Assembly: GCF_023558375.1 (NCBI RefSeq)
Contig: NZ_CP083761.1
Location: 3,584,501 to 3,648,500 of the forward strand
DNA: 64,000 nt
Direction of reading: 5' to 3'
From: Chroococcidiopsis sp. CCMEE 29
GTDB taxonomy: Bacteria; Cyanobacteriota; Cyanobacteriia; Cyanobacteriales; Chroococcidiopsidaceae
Part shown: in pieces, positions 20,381 through 30,114 of the stretch
Layout of the letters: the number at the start of each line of letters is the position of its first letter
Position numbering within the stretch: the stretch's first letter is position 1
The notes under the pieces: model-generated
Database searches by the model: none
Seen by the model: only the letters and a program-made list of their open reading frames with translations
What the model was told of the DNA's origin: nothing
Program-made: the position numbers and the translations under genes

Positions 20381-21247
20381 GTGAAACTTGCAGTCTACGG
20401 AAAAGGTGGCATCGGGAAATCCACAACTAGCTGTAACATCTCAGTCGCCCTCGCCAAGCGCGGCAAGAAAGTCCTACAAATTGGCTGCGACCCTAAGCAC
20501 GACAGTACCTTTACACTCACTGGGTTCCTGATTCCTACAATTATTGACACCCTCCAGACAAAGGATTATCACTACGAAGACGTCTGGCCTGAAGATGTGA
20601 TCTACAAAGGCTACGGCGGTGTTGATTGTGTGGAAGCAGGTGGACCTCCGGCGGGTGCAGGCTGTGGGGGCTATGTTGTAGGCGAGACAGTGAAGCTGCT
20701 GAAGGAACTCAACGCCTTTGATGAGTACGACGTTATCCTGTTTGATGTTTTGGGTGACGTAGTATGTGGAGGCTTTGCTGCCCCGCTTAACTATGCTGAC
20801 TACTGCTTAATTGTGACGGACAACGGTTTTGACGCACTGTTCGCCGCCAACCGCATTGCTGCTTCAGTCCGGGAAAAAGCCCGGACTCACCCCCTGCGTC
20901 TAGCGGGATTGATTGGCAACCGCACAGCTAAGCGCGACCTAATTGAAAAATATGTGGAAGCGGTGCCAATGCCAGTACTGGAAGTTTTGCCCCTAATTGA
21001 AGACATCCGCGTCTCCCGCGTCAAGGGTAAGACTTTATTTGAAATGGCGGAGTCCGATCCTTCCCTAGATTACGTTTGCGACTACTATCTCAGCATCGCA
21101 GACCAGATTCTGTCAAGACCTGAGGGAGTTGTGCCTAACGATGCCCCAGACCGGGAGTTGTTCTCCTTACTGTCTGACTTCTACCTCAATCCAGCAAAAC
21201 CACAGGTAACGAGTCAAGAAGAAGAACTAGACTTGATGATGGTTTGA
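20381..21247 (+). CDS. chlL: Light-independent protochlorophyllide reductase iron protein ChlL
   Basis: The ATP-dependent electron donor (nitrogenase iron-protein type) that reduces protochlorophyllide in the dark together with ChlN-ChlB. The 288 residues have the P-loop [10 protein letters not shown], the two cluster-binding cysteine regions (AGAGCGG and GDVVCGG) and the switch sequence [13 protein letters not shown]. The start is GTG 20381, ten bases after AGGAG. It is followed by a DUF5331 gene and chlN. chlB is not in this window. Confidence 0.97.
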   Translation: MKLAVYGKGGIGKSTTSCNISVALAKRGKKVLQIGCDPKHDSTFTLTGFLIPTIIDTLQTKDYHYEDVWPEDVIYKGYGGVDCVEAGGPPAGAGCGGYVVGETVKLLKELNAFDEYDVILFDVLGDVVCGGFAAPLNYADYCLIVTDNGFDALFAANRIAASVREKARTHPLRLAGLIGNRTAKRDLIEKYVEAVPMPVLEVLPLIEDIRVSRVKGKTLFEMAESDPSLDYVCDYYLSIADQILSRPEGVVPNDAPDRELFSLLSDFYLNPAKPQVTSQEEELDLMMV

Positions 21248-21280
21248 TTCAGTCTAGAGTTTAGGATGAGGATAGAGAAG

Positions 21281-21892
21281 ATGGCTTTTTTTGATAACTT
21301 GACTGCCTCTTTAAAGCAGAAGTGGTTGCAGTATTTCCAGTTCAATCGTTCCTGGATCGTCCGGCAGATGGAAGCGGAATCTGTTGACACTCCCGATGGT
21401 GGCAAGCGACCGTCTTCTTACCTCATCTTGGGAGTCGTTAGTGCGCTAGAACCACAACTAGCTGAGTTAATGCTGCCCTTTTCCAAGCTGAATCCAGACA
21501 TAAATGCCCTGATTGATGCATTGGAGTTGAATTTCGACCCGGAACTATTTCAGGACAGCAACTTCAGCCCCACAGGGAACCCAGATGAAGCAATAGAAGC
21601 ACTACTAGAGATAACAGATGAAGTGGTGATTCTAGAGGATGATGAGGAGCCGTTCATGGTAATGAACGTACTCGAGACGGATTTGCTGGAAGATATGTCG
21701 GTGGATGAAATAGTGGATGAAATGGCGCAGCAGGGTTCAAATCAAGAGTCTGTTGAACCACCAAGTGCAACACAGCCTGAATTTGGCGATGCATTAACAG
21801 ATGAATGGAACCAAGATACTAACTCGGAGCCTGAACAAACCAACAGCACCCCCCCACAAGACGAAATTTCCCGTTTATTTCCAAATTTTTGA
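21281..21892 (+). CDS. DUF5331 protein between chlL and chlN
   Basis: 203 residues from ATG 21281 (MAFFDNLTASLKQKW). The N-terminal 100 residues form a helical domain that I recognise as DUF5331, regularly found between chlL and chlN in cyanobacteria. The second half is very acidic and low-complexity (EDDEEPFMVMN, then Gln/Ser/Pro-rich). Its constant position suggests a role in dark chlorophyll synthesis, but no function is established to my knowledge. There is no membrane segment or metal motif. Confidence 0.82.
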   Translation: MAFFDNLTASLKQKWLQYFQFNRSWIVRQMEAESVDTPDGGKRPSSYLILGVVSALEPQLAELMLPFSKLNPDINALIDALELNFDPELFQDSNFSPTGNPDEAIEALLEITDEVVILEDDEEPFMVMNVLETDLLEDMSVDEIVDEMAQQGSNQESVEPPSATQPEFGDALTDEWNQDTNSEPEQTNSTPPQDEISRLFPNF

Positions 21893-21918
21893 ACACTACA
21901 AACAAAAGGATGAAGGAT

Positions 21919-21986
21919 AAAGGATGAAAAGCGCCTGTTAGGTGGTCTCGTTCAGCCTTCACACTTCAGCGTTCATCCTTTTTTTG
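21919..21986 (+). terminator. Possible terminator or attenuator between DUF5331 and chlN
   Basis: AAGGATGAA and TTCATCCTT form a stem around about 45 bases and are followed by a T run (TTTTTTT, to about 21985). Lying inside the chlL-chlN gene group, it could lower read-through into chlN. Direct repeats of GGATGAA/GGATAAA precede it. Confidence 0.5.
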
Positions 21987-22022
21987 ACCTGCCTTCTTTA
22001 AAAAACAAGAGGAGAAATTTAA

Positions 22023-23426
<1,404 letters not shown>

Positions 23427-23596
23427 AATTGTCTAGATTAGCCAATAATCAATAATTTCGTAGGGGCGAACACAAAATTCGCCCTTATTAATCAGGGCTA
23501 GCCCAGTGAGCGCGATCGCATTACAATTTATGAAACTTATGTGCGCTGCCATGAGTTATCAGTTGAACTAAAAGAAAGTTGGAGCCGATAACTGTA

Positions 23597-23830
23597 ATGA
23601 AAGTAAATTTATCTTTGGCAGCTATCTTATCTACCACAGCGATCGCCAGTGGTGTTTTGTTTACTTCAGTTGCTACAGCTCAACCTTGTTCATTGAGTAA
23701 ATACCGTGCTTCTACTGAGCAAGCCAATCAAGTCAACTGGCTAAACACCCCCTTGGCAGCTGCTCTGACAATACCTGGAATCGCCCTGGCAGTAAGCCTA
23801 TATATGCATGGTCGCTCCTACCAAAACTAG
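23597..23830 (+). CDS. Small exported or membrane protein, unknown
   Basis: 77 residues from ATG 23597. An N-terminal signal-like helix (LSLAAILSTTAIASGVLF) ends in SVATAQP, a plausible cleavage site. A second hydrophobic helix follows (TPLAAALTIPGIALAVSLYM). I do not recognise the family. No RBS decides the start; a TTG 18 bases upstream is in frame. Confidence 0.55.
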   Translation: MKVNLSLAAILSTTAIASGVLFTSVATAQPCSLSKYRASTEQANQVNWLNTPLAAALTIPGIALAVSLYMHGRSYQN

Positions 23831-23853
23831 GCTAGGAGAGCGATCGTCCAGAG

Positions 23854-23917
23854 GTAGGGGGCGGGTTTTGTAATATGTCTTGCTTCCCCATAGAAATCGT
23901 TGTGAACCTGCCTCTAC
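23854..23917 (-). repeat. REP palindrome (REPIN-like), copy 1
   Basis: The outer arms GTAGGGGGCGGGTTTTG and its imperfect complement (ending CCTGCCTCTAC) enclose a middle that matches, on the other strand, the repeat at 24633-24699 (AGACATATTACAAAACC). It overlaps the end of the RAYT remnant and supplies that frame's stop codon. Confidence 0.8.
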
Positions 23918-24499
23918 AAAGGTAACGGGTTGTGAGGATGCAACTTGTCCTGCTGCCAGGACAATGGATTTTTGATAATGTATTCCCGAATTTTTTGTAA
24001 TGATTCTTCGCTTCGGATGATGCATTCATAATAATTGCGTTGCCACACGGGAATACCAGCTAAGCAGCGAATTTGGTTGATGCGTCGTGCTGAAAAGGTT
24101 TTAAATCCACGAATAACTTCTGGTAAACCATGACGTTTGGTAGGGGCGGGTTTTACAGAAAAAATCTGTTTTTATATCAGAAATTATCTGTAAACCCGCC
24201 CCTACATCACGAACAATTGTTTCTTTCTTATCTATCAAAAAAATAATTCCATGTATATGATTGGGCATGATGACAAAGGCATCTAATTGCACATGGGGAT
24301 AACGTTTAGGCAAATTACGCCAATTGAATAGTACAGTCTCACCATAGCAGCTTAACTGCACTTCATCGTTCACAACATCACCGAATAAACATTCGCGCTG
24401 CCAGGTACAAATAGTAATAAAATATGCCCCTACTTGTGTGTAATCGTATCCTTTAAGACGAATTGAACGCCGATGATGTTTTTGTGGATCGTATTTCAT
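23914..24499 (-). pseudogene. Degraded REP-associated tyrosine transposase (RAYT)
   Basis: Y1 transposases of this family recognise and move REP palindromes. The intact N-terminal part starts at ATG 24499 (RSIRLKGYDYTQVGAYFITICT) and has the HUH motif in MPNHIHGII. It then runs into an inserted palindrome (24140-24205) and stops near 24101. The C-terminal part is readable in another frame (about 24135 to 23914): HGLPEVIRGFKTFSARRIN, then YYECIIRSEESLQKIREYIIKNPLSW, which includes the presumed catalytic Tyr region. So the gene is interrupted and frameshifted, although every core motif is still legible, which suggests recent decay. Palindromes of the same family flank it on both sides. Confidence 0.88.
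24140..24205 (-). repeat. REP palindrome inserted inside the RAYT gene
   Basis: 66 bases with arms GTAGGGGCGGGTTTTACAGA and TCTGTAAACCCGCCCCTAC around an AT-rich loop. The arm sequence is the same as in the flanking copies. It separates the readable N- and C-terminal halves of the transposase. Confidence 0.88.
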
Positions 24500-24518
24500 A
24501 ATTAGATAAAGGTTACAA

Positions 24519-24699
24519 ATTGAGGTAGGGGCGGGTTTACAGACATTTCCGTGGAGAAACGAGACATATCAAAAATTGAGGTAGGGGCGGGTTTACAGAC
24601 GTTTCCGTGGAGAAACGAGACATATCAAAAATTGAGGTAGGGGCGGGTTTACAGACATTTCCGTGGAGAAACGAGACATATTACAAAACCCGCCCCTAC
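24519..24699 (+). repeat. Three 56-bp tandem repeats ending in a complete REP palindrome
   Basis: Units begin at 24519, 24575 and 24631, each starting ATTGAGGTAGGGGCGGG and containing ACGAGACATAT. The copies are almost identical. After the third, the closing arm AAACCCGCCCCTAC (to 24699) pairs with the GTAGGGGCGGGTTT arm. The structure lies immediately upstream of the RAYT start and of the DUF3318 gene on the other strand. Confidence 0.9.
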
Positions 24700-24818
24700 T
24701 GGAATGGCATCAACGGATTTTGTCTTTAGTAAGTATTCCCAAAATTCAGGCGATGCTATTCGCTATACTCCAAGATGGGAGATATAAGTGTTATTTGAAA
24801 TTTGCTGGAATAAGGTCT

Positions 24819-25463
24819 ATGACATCCTATGCAACCTCCTCAGCCAAAGCCGAAATGAGTGAACTCCGGCGGTTGAAAAGCATACTGCCGCCAGAATTAC
24901 AAAGTTGGGTAACAGTTGAAGGAACAACTGAGGTGAATCCACCCCTGCTCCGCTGTGAAGAAGTTGGTAGCGACCAGGTAGAAATCCAAATCGACCTGGT
25001 GAAATGGGATCAGCTGGCGATGGATCAGCGCAATTTACTGTTTTGGCATGAAGTCGCTCGCATTCAGAATGACACCATTCCTAGAGATGGTTGGGAAATG
25101 GCAGCGCTAGCGATTGGATTGGGCGGCGCTGTAGGCGAACTCTGGGTGCAAGATGGATTGTTGTTGTTGTTGGCGCTGGCGCTGTGTGGAGTGTCAGGCT
25201 ATCGACTGTATCAAAAGAATAATGGGGAAAAGCAGTTAAAAGAATTGCTCGACGCAGATGAGAAAGCGATCGCCCTGGCTACGCGCTTTGGTTACAGTCT
25301 GCCTAATGCCTATAAAAGTCTGGGTAGCGCTTTGAAGGCTTTGATCGATCAATCCCGCAGTAAGCGGCAACGTGCCAAATATGAAGCACGACTGCAAGCT
25401 TTGAAACGCAGTGCTGCTAAAGCCAAAGCGAAAACAAAATCCATGCAGAGTGAGGCACAGTAG
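24819..25463 (+). CDS. DUF3318 membrane protein
   Basis: 214 residues from ATG 24819. Upstream codons in the same frame lie in REP DNA and do not look coding, so the downstream ATG is chosen. The family opening AEMSELRRLKSILPPELQSWV is present. A central hydrophobic helix pair (MAALAIGLGGAVGELW, LLLLLALALCGVSGYRLY) follows, and the C-terminus is Lys/Arg/Ala-rich (AKAKAKTK). The segment LLFWHEVARIQND resembles an HExxR-like metal site but is not a full HExxH. The function is unknown; the family is cyanobacterial. Confidence 0.82.
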   Translation: MTSYATSSAKAEMSELRRLKSILPPELQSWVTVEGTTEVNPPLLRCEEVGSDQVEIQIDLVKWDQLAMDQRNLLFWHEVARIQNDTIPRDGWEMAALAIGLGGAVGELWVQDGLLLLLALALCGVSGYRLYQKNNGEKQLKELLDADEKAIALATRFGYSLPNAYKSLGSALKALIDQSRSKRQRAKYEARLQALKRSAAKAKAKTKSMQSEAQ

Positions 25464-25532
25464 AAAATGGAGAGATGGGGAGATGAGGAGAGAGGGAGAA
25501 GAAGATGCTAATTTTCCCCCTCACCCTCTCTC

Positions 25533-27038
25533 TTAAGATTGCCGTCGTTTCAGCCACCAACCACCCAAGCCTAGTAATATTACTCCAGTGGTTGCAGAGG
25601 GCTCTGGTACTTCTGCTTGCGGAACAAATCCTTCTAGTTCAGCGCTACTAGCTTTCAATGAGTAGAGATAGGTAGGAATCAAAGTTGATCCTGTAGGACA
25701 GCCAGTGTCAATATCTACCTGAATGCCATTTGTACAAACATCCAGCTGAGTACCACTACCGGTTTGAGTCACGCTAAAGTCATTATCGGTGCCAATCAGC
25801 ACGGCGTAGGAACCATCTGCTAATTGAGGACTAACTGCTATCCCTTCAAGCTTTTCTGGCACCACTTGTCCAGCGTCCTGCAAAGTTGCAGCAATATCTA
25901 AAAACAGAGACTTGCTGACAGCAGTTACCCCAGATGGTAGCGTATTCGTGTTTGCTAAGCTGACATCGCTGACATTTGTTGCCTCGGTCAAATCAATTTT
26001 GTAGACTCGTTTACTGCCAATCGGTAAACTGCCTGTAGCGTCTTCTACACCAAGTCCGCGATTATCTCGCTCTAGCACCAAGAACTCATTTTCATTCAGC
26101 GCGGTAATCGCACTGACGCCAATGTTGCGACCTTGAGAATTACTGCCAAAATCATTTTCAGTTCCGGGAATCTGCTCGTTGATATCTGCAAGACTATCCA
26201 GGGTATAAATATATTGAGCGACACTCTCAGCTGTGGTTGTGTCAAATTCTACCAGTCGCAAGTTGGGGCTACGACGTCCATCAGGAGAACCTTCATTAAC
26301 TAAAGGGTCTTGCATAATTGCAAATAATTTAGTGCCATCAGGATTGACGGTTAACCCTTCAAACCCTCGGTTATCTTGGCGACCACTAGTAATAATTGGG
26401 CGACCATCAACATAGTTGACACTGCTTCCAGCTTGAGGAACTAGATTCTTAGGAGTGGCAAATGCTCGGATGAAAGCACCATTCGCACCAAATTCATAAA
26501 CAGAGGGACCATATTCATCTGCAACGTAGAAATTGCCGTTGGAGGCAACTGCAAATCCCTCTGGATCGAAGCTGAGACCGAGTGTTCCGGCATCGCCATT
26601 GAGTAACTTAGGGTTTAACCCGTTGTAGTTTTCAGCGCCTTTAGTGAACTGAATCGTATCCAACAAATTAAAGTTGCTAATCGCGCCGGTATTTTGGTCA
26701 ACATCGAGTGAAAATTTTTGGACTCGGGTCTCATAGCTGATGACACCGCCACCCGGTCCCCGATCGGCAAGTCCATAGTAGACGTTGTTTTGGCGATCGT
26801 AGTAAAGATCGGAGAAAAACCCACCGAGGCGGTTAACGTTTGCACTACTGCCATTAAATGGATACAAATCGGTAGTTTCACCATCAATACTTAGGCTGTT
26901 GCTCAGGGAAATACCATAGGCAGATGTAGCATTTAAAGTAGTACTCAGGATAGGTACTACAAGGGAATAACTGAATAATCTAAGCCAATGCCTTGCTTGA
27001 AACATTTTTAATACTTGAATCAGTACACATTTCAGCAT
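25533..27038 (-). CDS. Exported phytase-like esterase with PEP-CTERM sorting signal
   Basis: 501 residues. An N-terminal signal peptide (LRLFSYSLVVPILSTTLNATSAYG) is followed by the domain known as esterase-like activity of phytase (SDLYYDRQNNVYYGLADRG; DPEGFAVASNGNFYVADEYGPSVYEF; NRGFEGLTVNPDG). The C-terminus is a PEP-CTERM signal: VPEPSA, a hydrophobic helix (TGVILLGLGGWWL) and KRR, which directs membrane sorting and surface release by an exosortase. ATG 27038 is preceded by AAGGA; ATG 27005 is an alternative. A phosphoester substrate is suggested by the family only. Confidence 0.9.
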   Translation of the reverse strand: MLKCVLIQVLKMFQARHWLRLFSYSLVVPILSTTLNATSAYGISLSNSLSIDGETTDLYPFNGSSANVNRLGGFFSDLYYDRQNNVYYGLADRGPGGGVISYETRVQKFSLDVDQNTGAISNFNLLDTIQFTKGAENYNGLNPKLLNGDAGTLGLSFDPEGFAVASNGNFYVADEYGPSVYEFGANGAFIRAFATPKNLVPQAGSSVNYVDGRPIITSGRQDNRGFEGLTVNPDGTKLFAIMQDPLVNEGSPDGRRSPNLRLVEFDTTTAESVAQYIYTLDSLADINEQIPGTENDFGSNSQGRNIGVSAITALNENEFLVLERDNRGLGVEDATGSLPIGSKRVYKIDLTEATNVSDVSLANTNTLPSGVTAVSKSLFLDIAATLQDAGQVVPEKLEGIAVSPQLADGSYAVLIGTDNDFSVTQTGSGTQLDVCTNGIQVDIDTGCPTGSTLIPTYLYSLKASSAELEGFVPQAEVPEPSATTGVILLGLGGWWLKRRQS

Positions 27039-27121
27039 CAGGCTTTTCCTTTAAAAAAATATTAAACGAAGGTTAAAAGTAGCATAAATAACACTACCCT
27101 ACACTCCGCCATTTAAAGTTT

Positions 27122-27919
27122 TCAAAGTTGGTGGAGCAGCTTATGAGTTTGCGGCACCACCCGAACTTGCTTAAGCGATCGCTTCATTGCAGCTTGCCAA
27201 GTTAAAACCTGCTCTGGAGAGGGTGCTAGCACTGGGTTCCCGCCAAACTGCTGAGATGGTTCAAGCGGCGTGACTGGTTGCAGAAATACTGAAATTTCAG
27301 GACTAACTGCTGCCACTAACTCGGCTGAACGTTCCAACTCTGCTGGCTCTGTTTGGCTAGAAATAATCATTTTGACAAACACTTCTACCTCTGCTTGGTA
27401 ACAACGTTGGAGAAATTCCGCGTGTTCCTGCCATCGGTTTTCTCCACTAACGCTAGGTAGTTTCAAATCCATACCAATAGAGTCCAAGTATGGCAGAATC
27501 ATACTTAGCTGTTCGGGTCGATGTCCGCCAGTTTCCAGATAAATTGGTAATCCAGTCAGCCTTCGTAACTGTGGGAGAAATTGCACCAGGAAGGGAGCAT
27601 GGAGGAGTGGTTCACCCCCAGTCAAGCTGATGCTGTCGTGTAAACTGGGTAAATTTTGCCGCTCAACCCATTCAAGTAAAACGGGGAGTGGTACAGGATT
27701 GGGGTAAATTTCAAAGTCGCGTAATCCCGGCGATCGCTCGACTCGACACGTAGGCGGCACACTCCAGGTATGGGCACTGTCGCAAAAATGGCAACGCAGA
27801 TCACATAAGGCGAAACGGATAAAGATTTGGCGGGTACCAACGTTCAGTCCTTCCCCTTGAATCGCGGAAAAAACCTCAATCAATCGAGCTGTAGGAATTT
27901 CAGAGGTTTTGGTGGTCAT
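27122..27919 (-). CDS. queE: 7-carboxy-7-deazaguanine synthase
   Basis: A radical-SAM enzyme that contracts 6-carboxytetrahydropterin to 7-carboxy-7-deazaguanine on the way to preQ1 and queuosine. The 265 residues have FSAIQGEGLNVGTRQIFIRF, the cluster motif CDLRCHFCD (CxxxCxxC) and SLTGGEPLL. The C-terminal part is complete. tgt, which inserts the pathway product into tRNA, is in the same window. The gene stands alone. Confidence 0.93.
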   Translation of the reverse strand: MTTKTSEIPTARLIEVFSAIQGEGLNVGTRQIFIRFALCDLRCHFCDSAHTWSVPPTCRVERSPGLRDFEIYPNPVPLPVLLEWVERQNLPSLHDSISLTGGEPLLHAPFLVQFLPQLRRLTGLPIYLETGGHRPEQLSMILPYLDSIGMDLKLPSVSGENRWQEHAEFLQRCYQAEVEVFVKMIISSQTEPAELERSAELVAAVSPEISVFLQPVTPLEPSQQFGGNPVLAPSPEQVLTWQAAMKRSLKQVRVVPQTHKLLHQL

Positions 27920-28073
27920 AGGAGATGGCTCTAGCTTTTAGACTTCTTACTCTATTTTGATGGCTCGAAGCTGATAGCCTAGGTCAAAATACAATCAAAG
28001 AGCTTTGCGATCGCTCATATCAGCAAACACTAATTTTGATGCCATCACAGGATGACGGGGAAGGAAATGCATT

Positions 28074-28787
28074 ATGTCAGTCAGTTTGAGCAACGATGCT
28101 ATTACCTGGGAGAAGTTGCCGGATGATTTTGTTTTAGATGATGAGCCAGTGGAAAACATCGATCAGCCCTTGTTAGCTGCCGCCTTACGAGAAAGCTTGG
28201 AACTATCAGGACTGCTGCGAGAGGAGATGTTAGTTGCCTCAAATTTCGGTCTCTGCGCTACGGTAAACGGCAAGATAGTCGTAAAAGCTCCGGATTGGGT
28301 ATATGTGCGCTCTGTGGCTCCATTGTTGCTGCCTCAGGAAGTCCGTCGGAGTTATACACCCCACTTAGAAGGGGAAGTTCCGGCGATCATAATGGAGTTT
28401 TTGTCAGCAACAGAAGGCGACGAATACTCAGTCAAGCCAACTTATCCTCCAGGTAAGTGGTTTTTTTATGAGCAAGTGTTAAAGGTACCAAAATATGCAA
28501 TCTTTGAGCCTATAGCAGGGTTGTTAGAGGTGTATCAGTTGGATTCAGGGCGTTATCTGCTGCAACAGCCTGAGGCGAACAATCGCTACTGGATTTCAGA
28601 GATCGACTTATTTTTGGGTGTTTGGCACGGAACCAAGGGACAACGGACAGGTTACTGGCTACATTGGTGGGATCAATCTGGACAAATGTTGTTGTGGGGG
28701 GAAGAGTTAGTGGCTCAGGAGCGACGGCTAAGGGAACGAATGGCAGCCAAGCTGAGGGAGATGGGAATTAATCCAGAGGATGTTTGA
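28074..28787 (+). CDS. Uma2-family (DUF820) putative endonuclease
   Basis: 237 residues. The PD-(D/E)XK-like Uma2 core is visible: KAPDWVYV (acidic residue), VPAIIMEFLS (Glu) and KVPKYAIFEPIAGLLEVYQL. A C-terminal coiled segment (VAQERRLRERMAAKLREMG) is typical. Such genes occur in large numbers in cyanobacteria and their biological role is unclear. It ends three bases before the tlyA start, so the two may be co-translated. Confidence 0.85.
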   Translation: MSVSLSNDAITWEKLPDDFVLDDEPVENIDQPLLAAALRESLELSGLLREEMLVASNFGLCATVNGKIVVKAPDWVYVRSVAPLLLPQEVRRSYTPHLEGEVPAIIMEFLSATEGDEYSVKPTYPPGKWFFYEQVLKVPKYAIFEPIAGLLEVYQLDSGRYLLQQPEANNRYWISEIDLFLGVWHGTKGQRTGYWLHWWDQSGQMLLWGEELVAQERRLRERMAAKLREMGINPEDV

Positions 28788-28790
28788 ATC

Positions 28791-29615
28791 TTGGCTAAAC
28801 AAAGACTCGATATCTTGTTAGTAGAACTTGGGTTATGCTCTTCCCGACAACAAGCTCAGCGGTTGATCCAGGCGGGGGAAGTTACTGTGAATCAGCAAGT
28901 GATCGATAAATCTGGCACAGAGATCGATCCCACAGCGCAGATTCAGATTAAAGAGCGATCGCCCTTCGTTTCTAGAGGTGGAGAAAAACTTGCTAAAGCT
29001 CTGAAAGTGTTTGCCATTCCTGTACAAGGCCGAATTTGCTTAGATGGTGGCATTTCTACTGGTGGCTTTACAGACTGCCTGCTGCAAGCTGGGGCAAAAC
29101 GAGTTTACGGCATTGACGTAGGTTATGGACAAGTTGACTGGCGCTTACGCAACGATCCGCGTGTAGTTTTGCGGGAACGCACCAATTTGCGCTATCTTCA
29201 GCCGGATGAATTGTACGGCGACGATGAACCTGCTGATTTAGCAGTGGTGGATGTGTCGTTCATCTCCCTCACCAAAATTTTGCCTGCATTGTGGCAATTG
29301 CTCCAACCTCCTCGTGAGGCAGTGTTGTTGGTGAAGCCGCAGTTTGAAGTTGGGCGATCGCGTGTGGGTAAAAAAGGCGTGGTGCGAGATCATAAAGATC
29401 AGGCTGATGCAATTTTTCAGGTTGTGCTAGCTGCCCAAGAGTTGGAATGGAGGTACAAAGACTTAACTTGGTCGCCTTTAGTTGGTCCAGCTGGGAATAT
29501 TGAATACCTTCTATGGTTAGGAATGGAGAGTCAAGTGCCGACTCCTGATTTAGAAACGATTAAACAGATCGCCCAATCTGCTATCTCTCACTTTCGCTCT
29601 AGCTCAAGTTCGTAA
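28791..29615 (+). CDS. tlyA: TlyA-family rRNA 2'-O-methyltransferase / haemolysin-like protein
   Basis: 274 residues with an N-terminal S4 RNA-binding domain (RLDILLVELGLCSSRQQAQR) and an FtsJ-like Rossmann methyltransferase domain (CLDGGISTGGFTDCLLQAGA, VDVSFISL, LLVKPQFEVGR). In actinobacteria TlyA methylates rRNA cytidines; the same activity here is inferred from the family. Note that the usual DVGASTGG motif reads DGGISTGG here. The start is TTG 28791, just after the Uma2 stop. Confidence 0.9.
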   Translation: MAKQRLDILLVELGLCSSRQQAQRLIQAGEVTVNQQVIDKSGTEIDPTAQIQIKERSPFVSRGGEKLAKALKVFAIPVQGRICLDGGISTGGFTDCLLQAGAKRVYGIDVGYGQVDWRLRNDPRVVLRERTNLRYLQPDELYGDDEPADLAVVDVSFISLTKILPALWQLLQPPREAVLLVKPQFEVGRSRVGKKGVVRDHKDQADAIFQVVLAAQELEWRYKDLTWSPLVGPAGNIEYLLWLGMESQVPTPDLETIKQIAQSAISHFRSSSSS

Positions 29616-29678
29616 ACTTTTCTGTTCACTTCGTTACATTTTTACTACTTTTGTGTCAAGTTGAAAGTAGAAACACGC

Positions 29679-29774
29679 TACCAATTTTGGATTTTAGATT
29701 TTGGATTGAGCAACTGGTGCTGCGAGCCATTTTCAGAGTAGCCATTTGTAGCTAGCTTAACCAAAAACGGTAGC
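29679..29774 (-). repeat. Dispersed ~100-bp element, copy C (inverted)
   Basis: Read on the minus strand it starts GCTACCGTTTTTGGTTA, then AGCTACAAATGGC, then heptamers (CCAAAAT/CTAAAAT), and ends TTGGTAGC. It is the same design as copies A and B. It lies just upstream of the 29802 gene, so its end may form part of that gene's leader. Confidence 0.72.
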
Positions 29775-29801
29775 TTTAGCAGTTAATCAGAGGGTAAGAG
29801 C

Positions 29802-30062
29802 ATGAGTAACGAAAAACGAGCGCGGGAACGAGTGGTACAGCAGCGCCAACACGATGAACATCTGCAAGAGTCGATGTTAAATCGTGCTGAGGCTGAGGTA
29901 AACAGCCCTAGCAATGCAGAAGCCGTCACGCAAGAACAAGCGCGAGAATTGCTGACTCAGCAGCGTCATGACGACGCACATCTGCAAGAGTCGATGTTAA
30001 ATCGCGCTGAGGCTGAAATAGGCATATCTAACCATCCCTCCTCCTCCCAACAGCAATCCTGA
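29802..30062 (+). CDS. Small charged protein with an internal duplication
   Basis: 86 residues, hydrophilic and helical. The motif QQRxHDxHLQESMLNRAEAE occurs twice. At DNA level the two copies share CATCTGCAAGAGTCGATGTT and beyond, 120 bases apart. No known family. The heptad spacing would allow paired helices. A GAGGGTAAGAG sequence precedes the ATG. Confidence 0.7.
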   Translation: MSNEKRARERVVQQRQHDEHLQESMLNRAEAEVNSPSNAEAVTQEQARELLTQQRHDDAHLQESMLNRAEAEIGISNHPSSSQQQS

Positions 30063-30114
30063 CAAAGCTTTAATTCCTCTCTTGCTCCCCCTGCTTATCC
30101 CACAGTGAAGATAG

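Noticed and set aside
24663-24818. Upstream extension of the DUF3318 gene
   Set aside because: The extra codons lie in REP repeat DNA and do not match the family start at ATG 24819.
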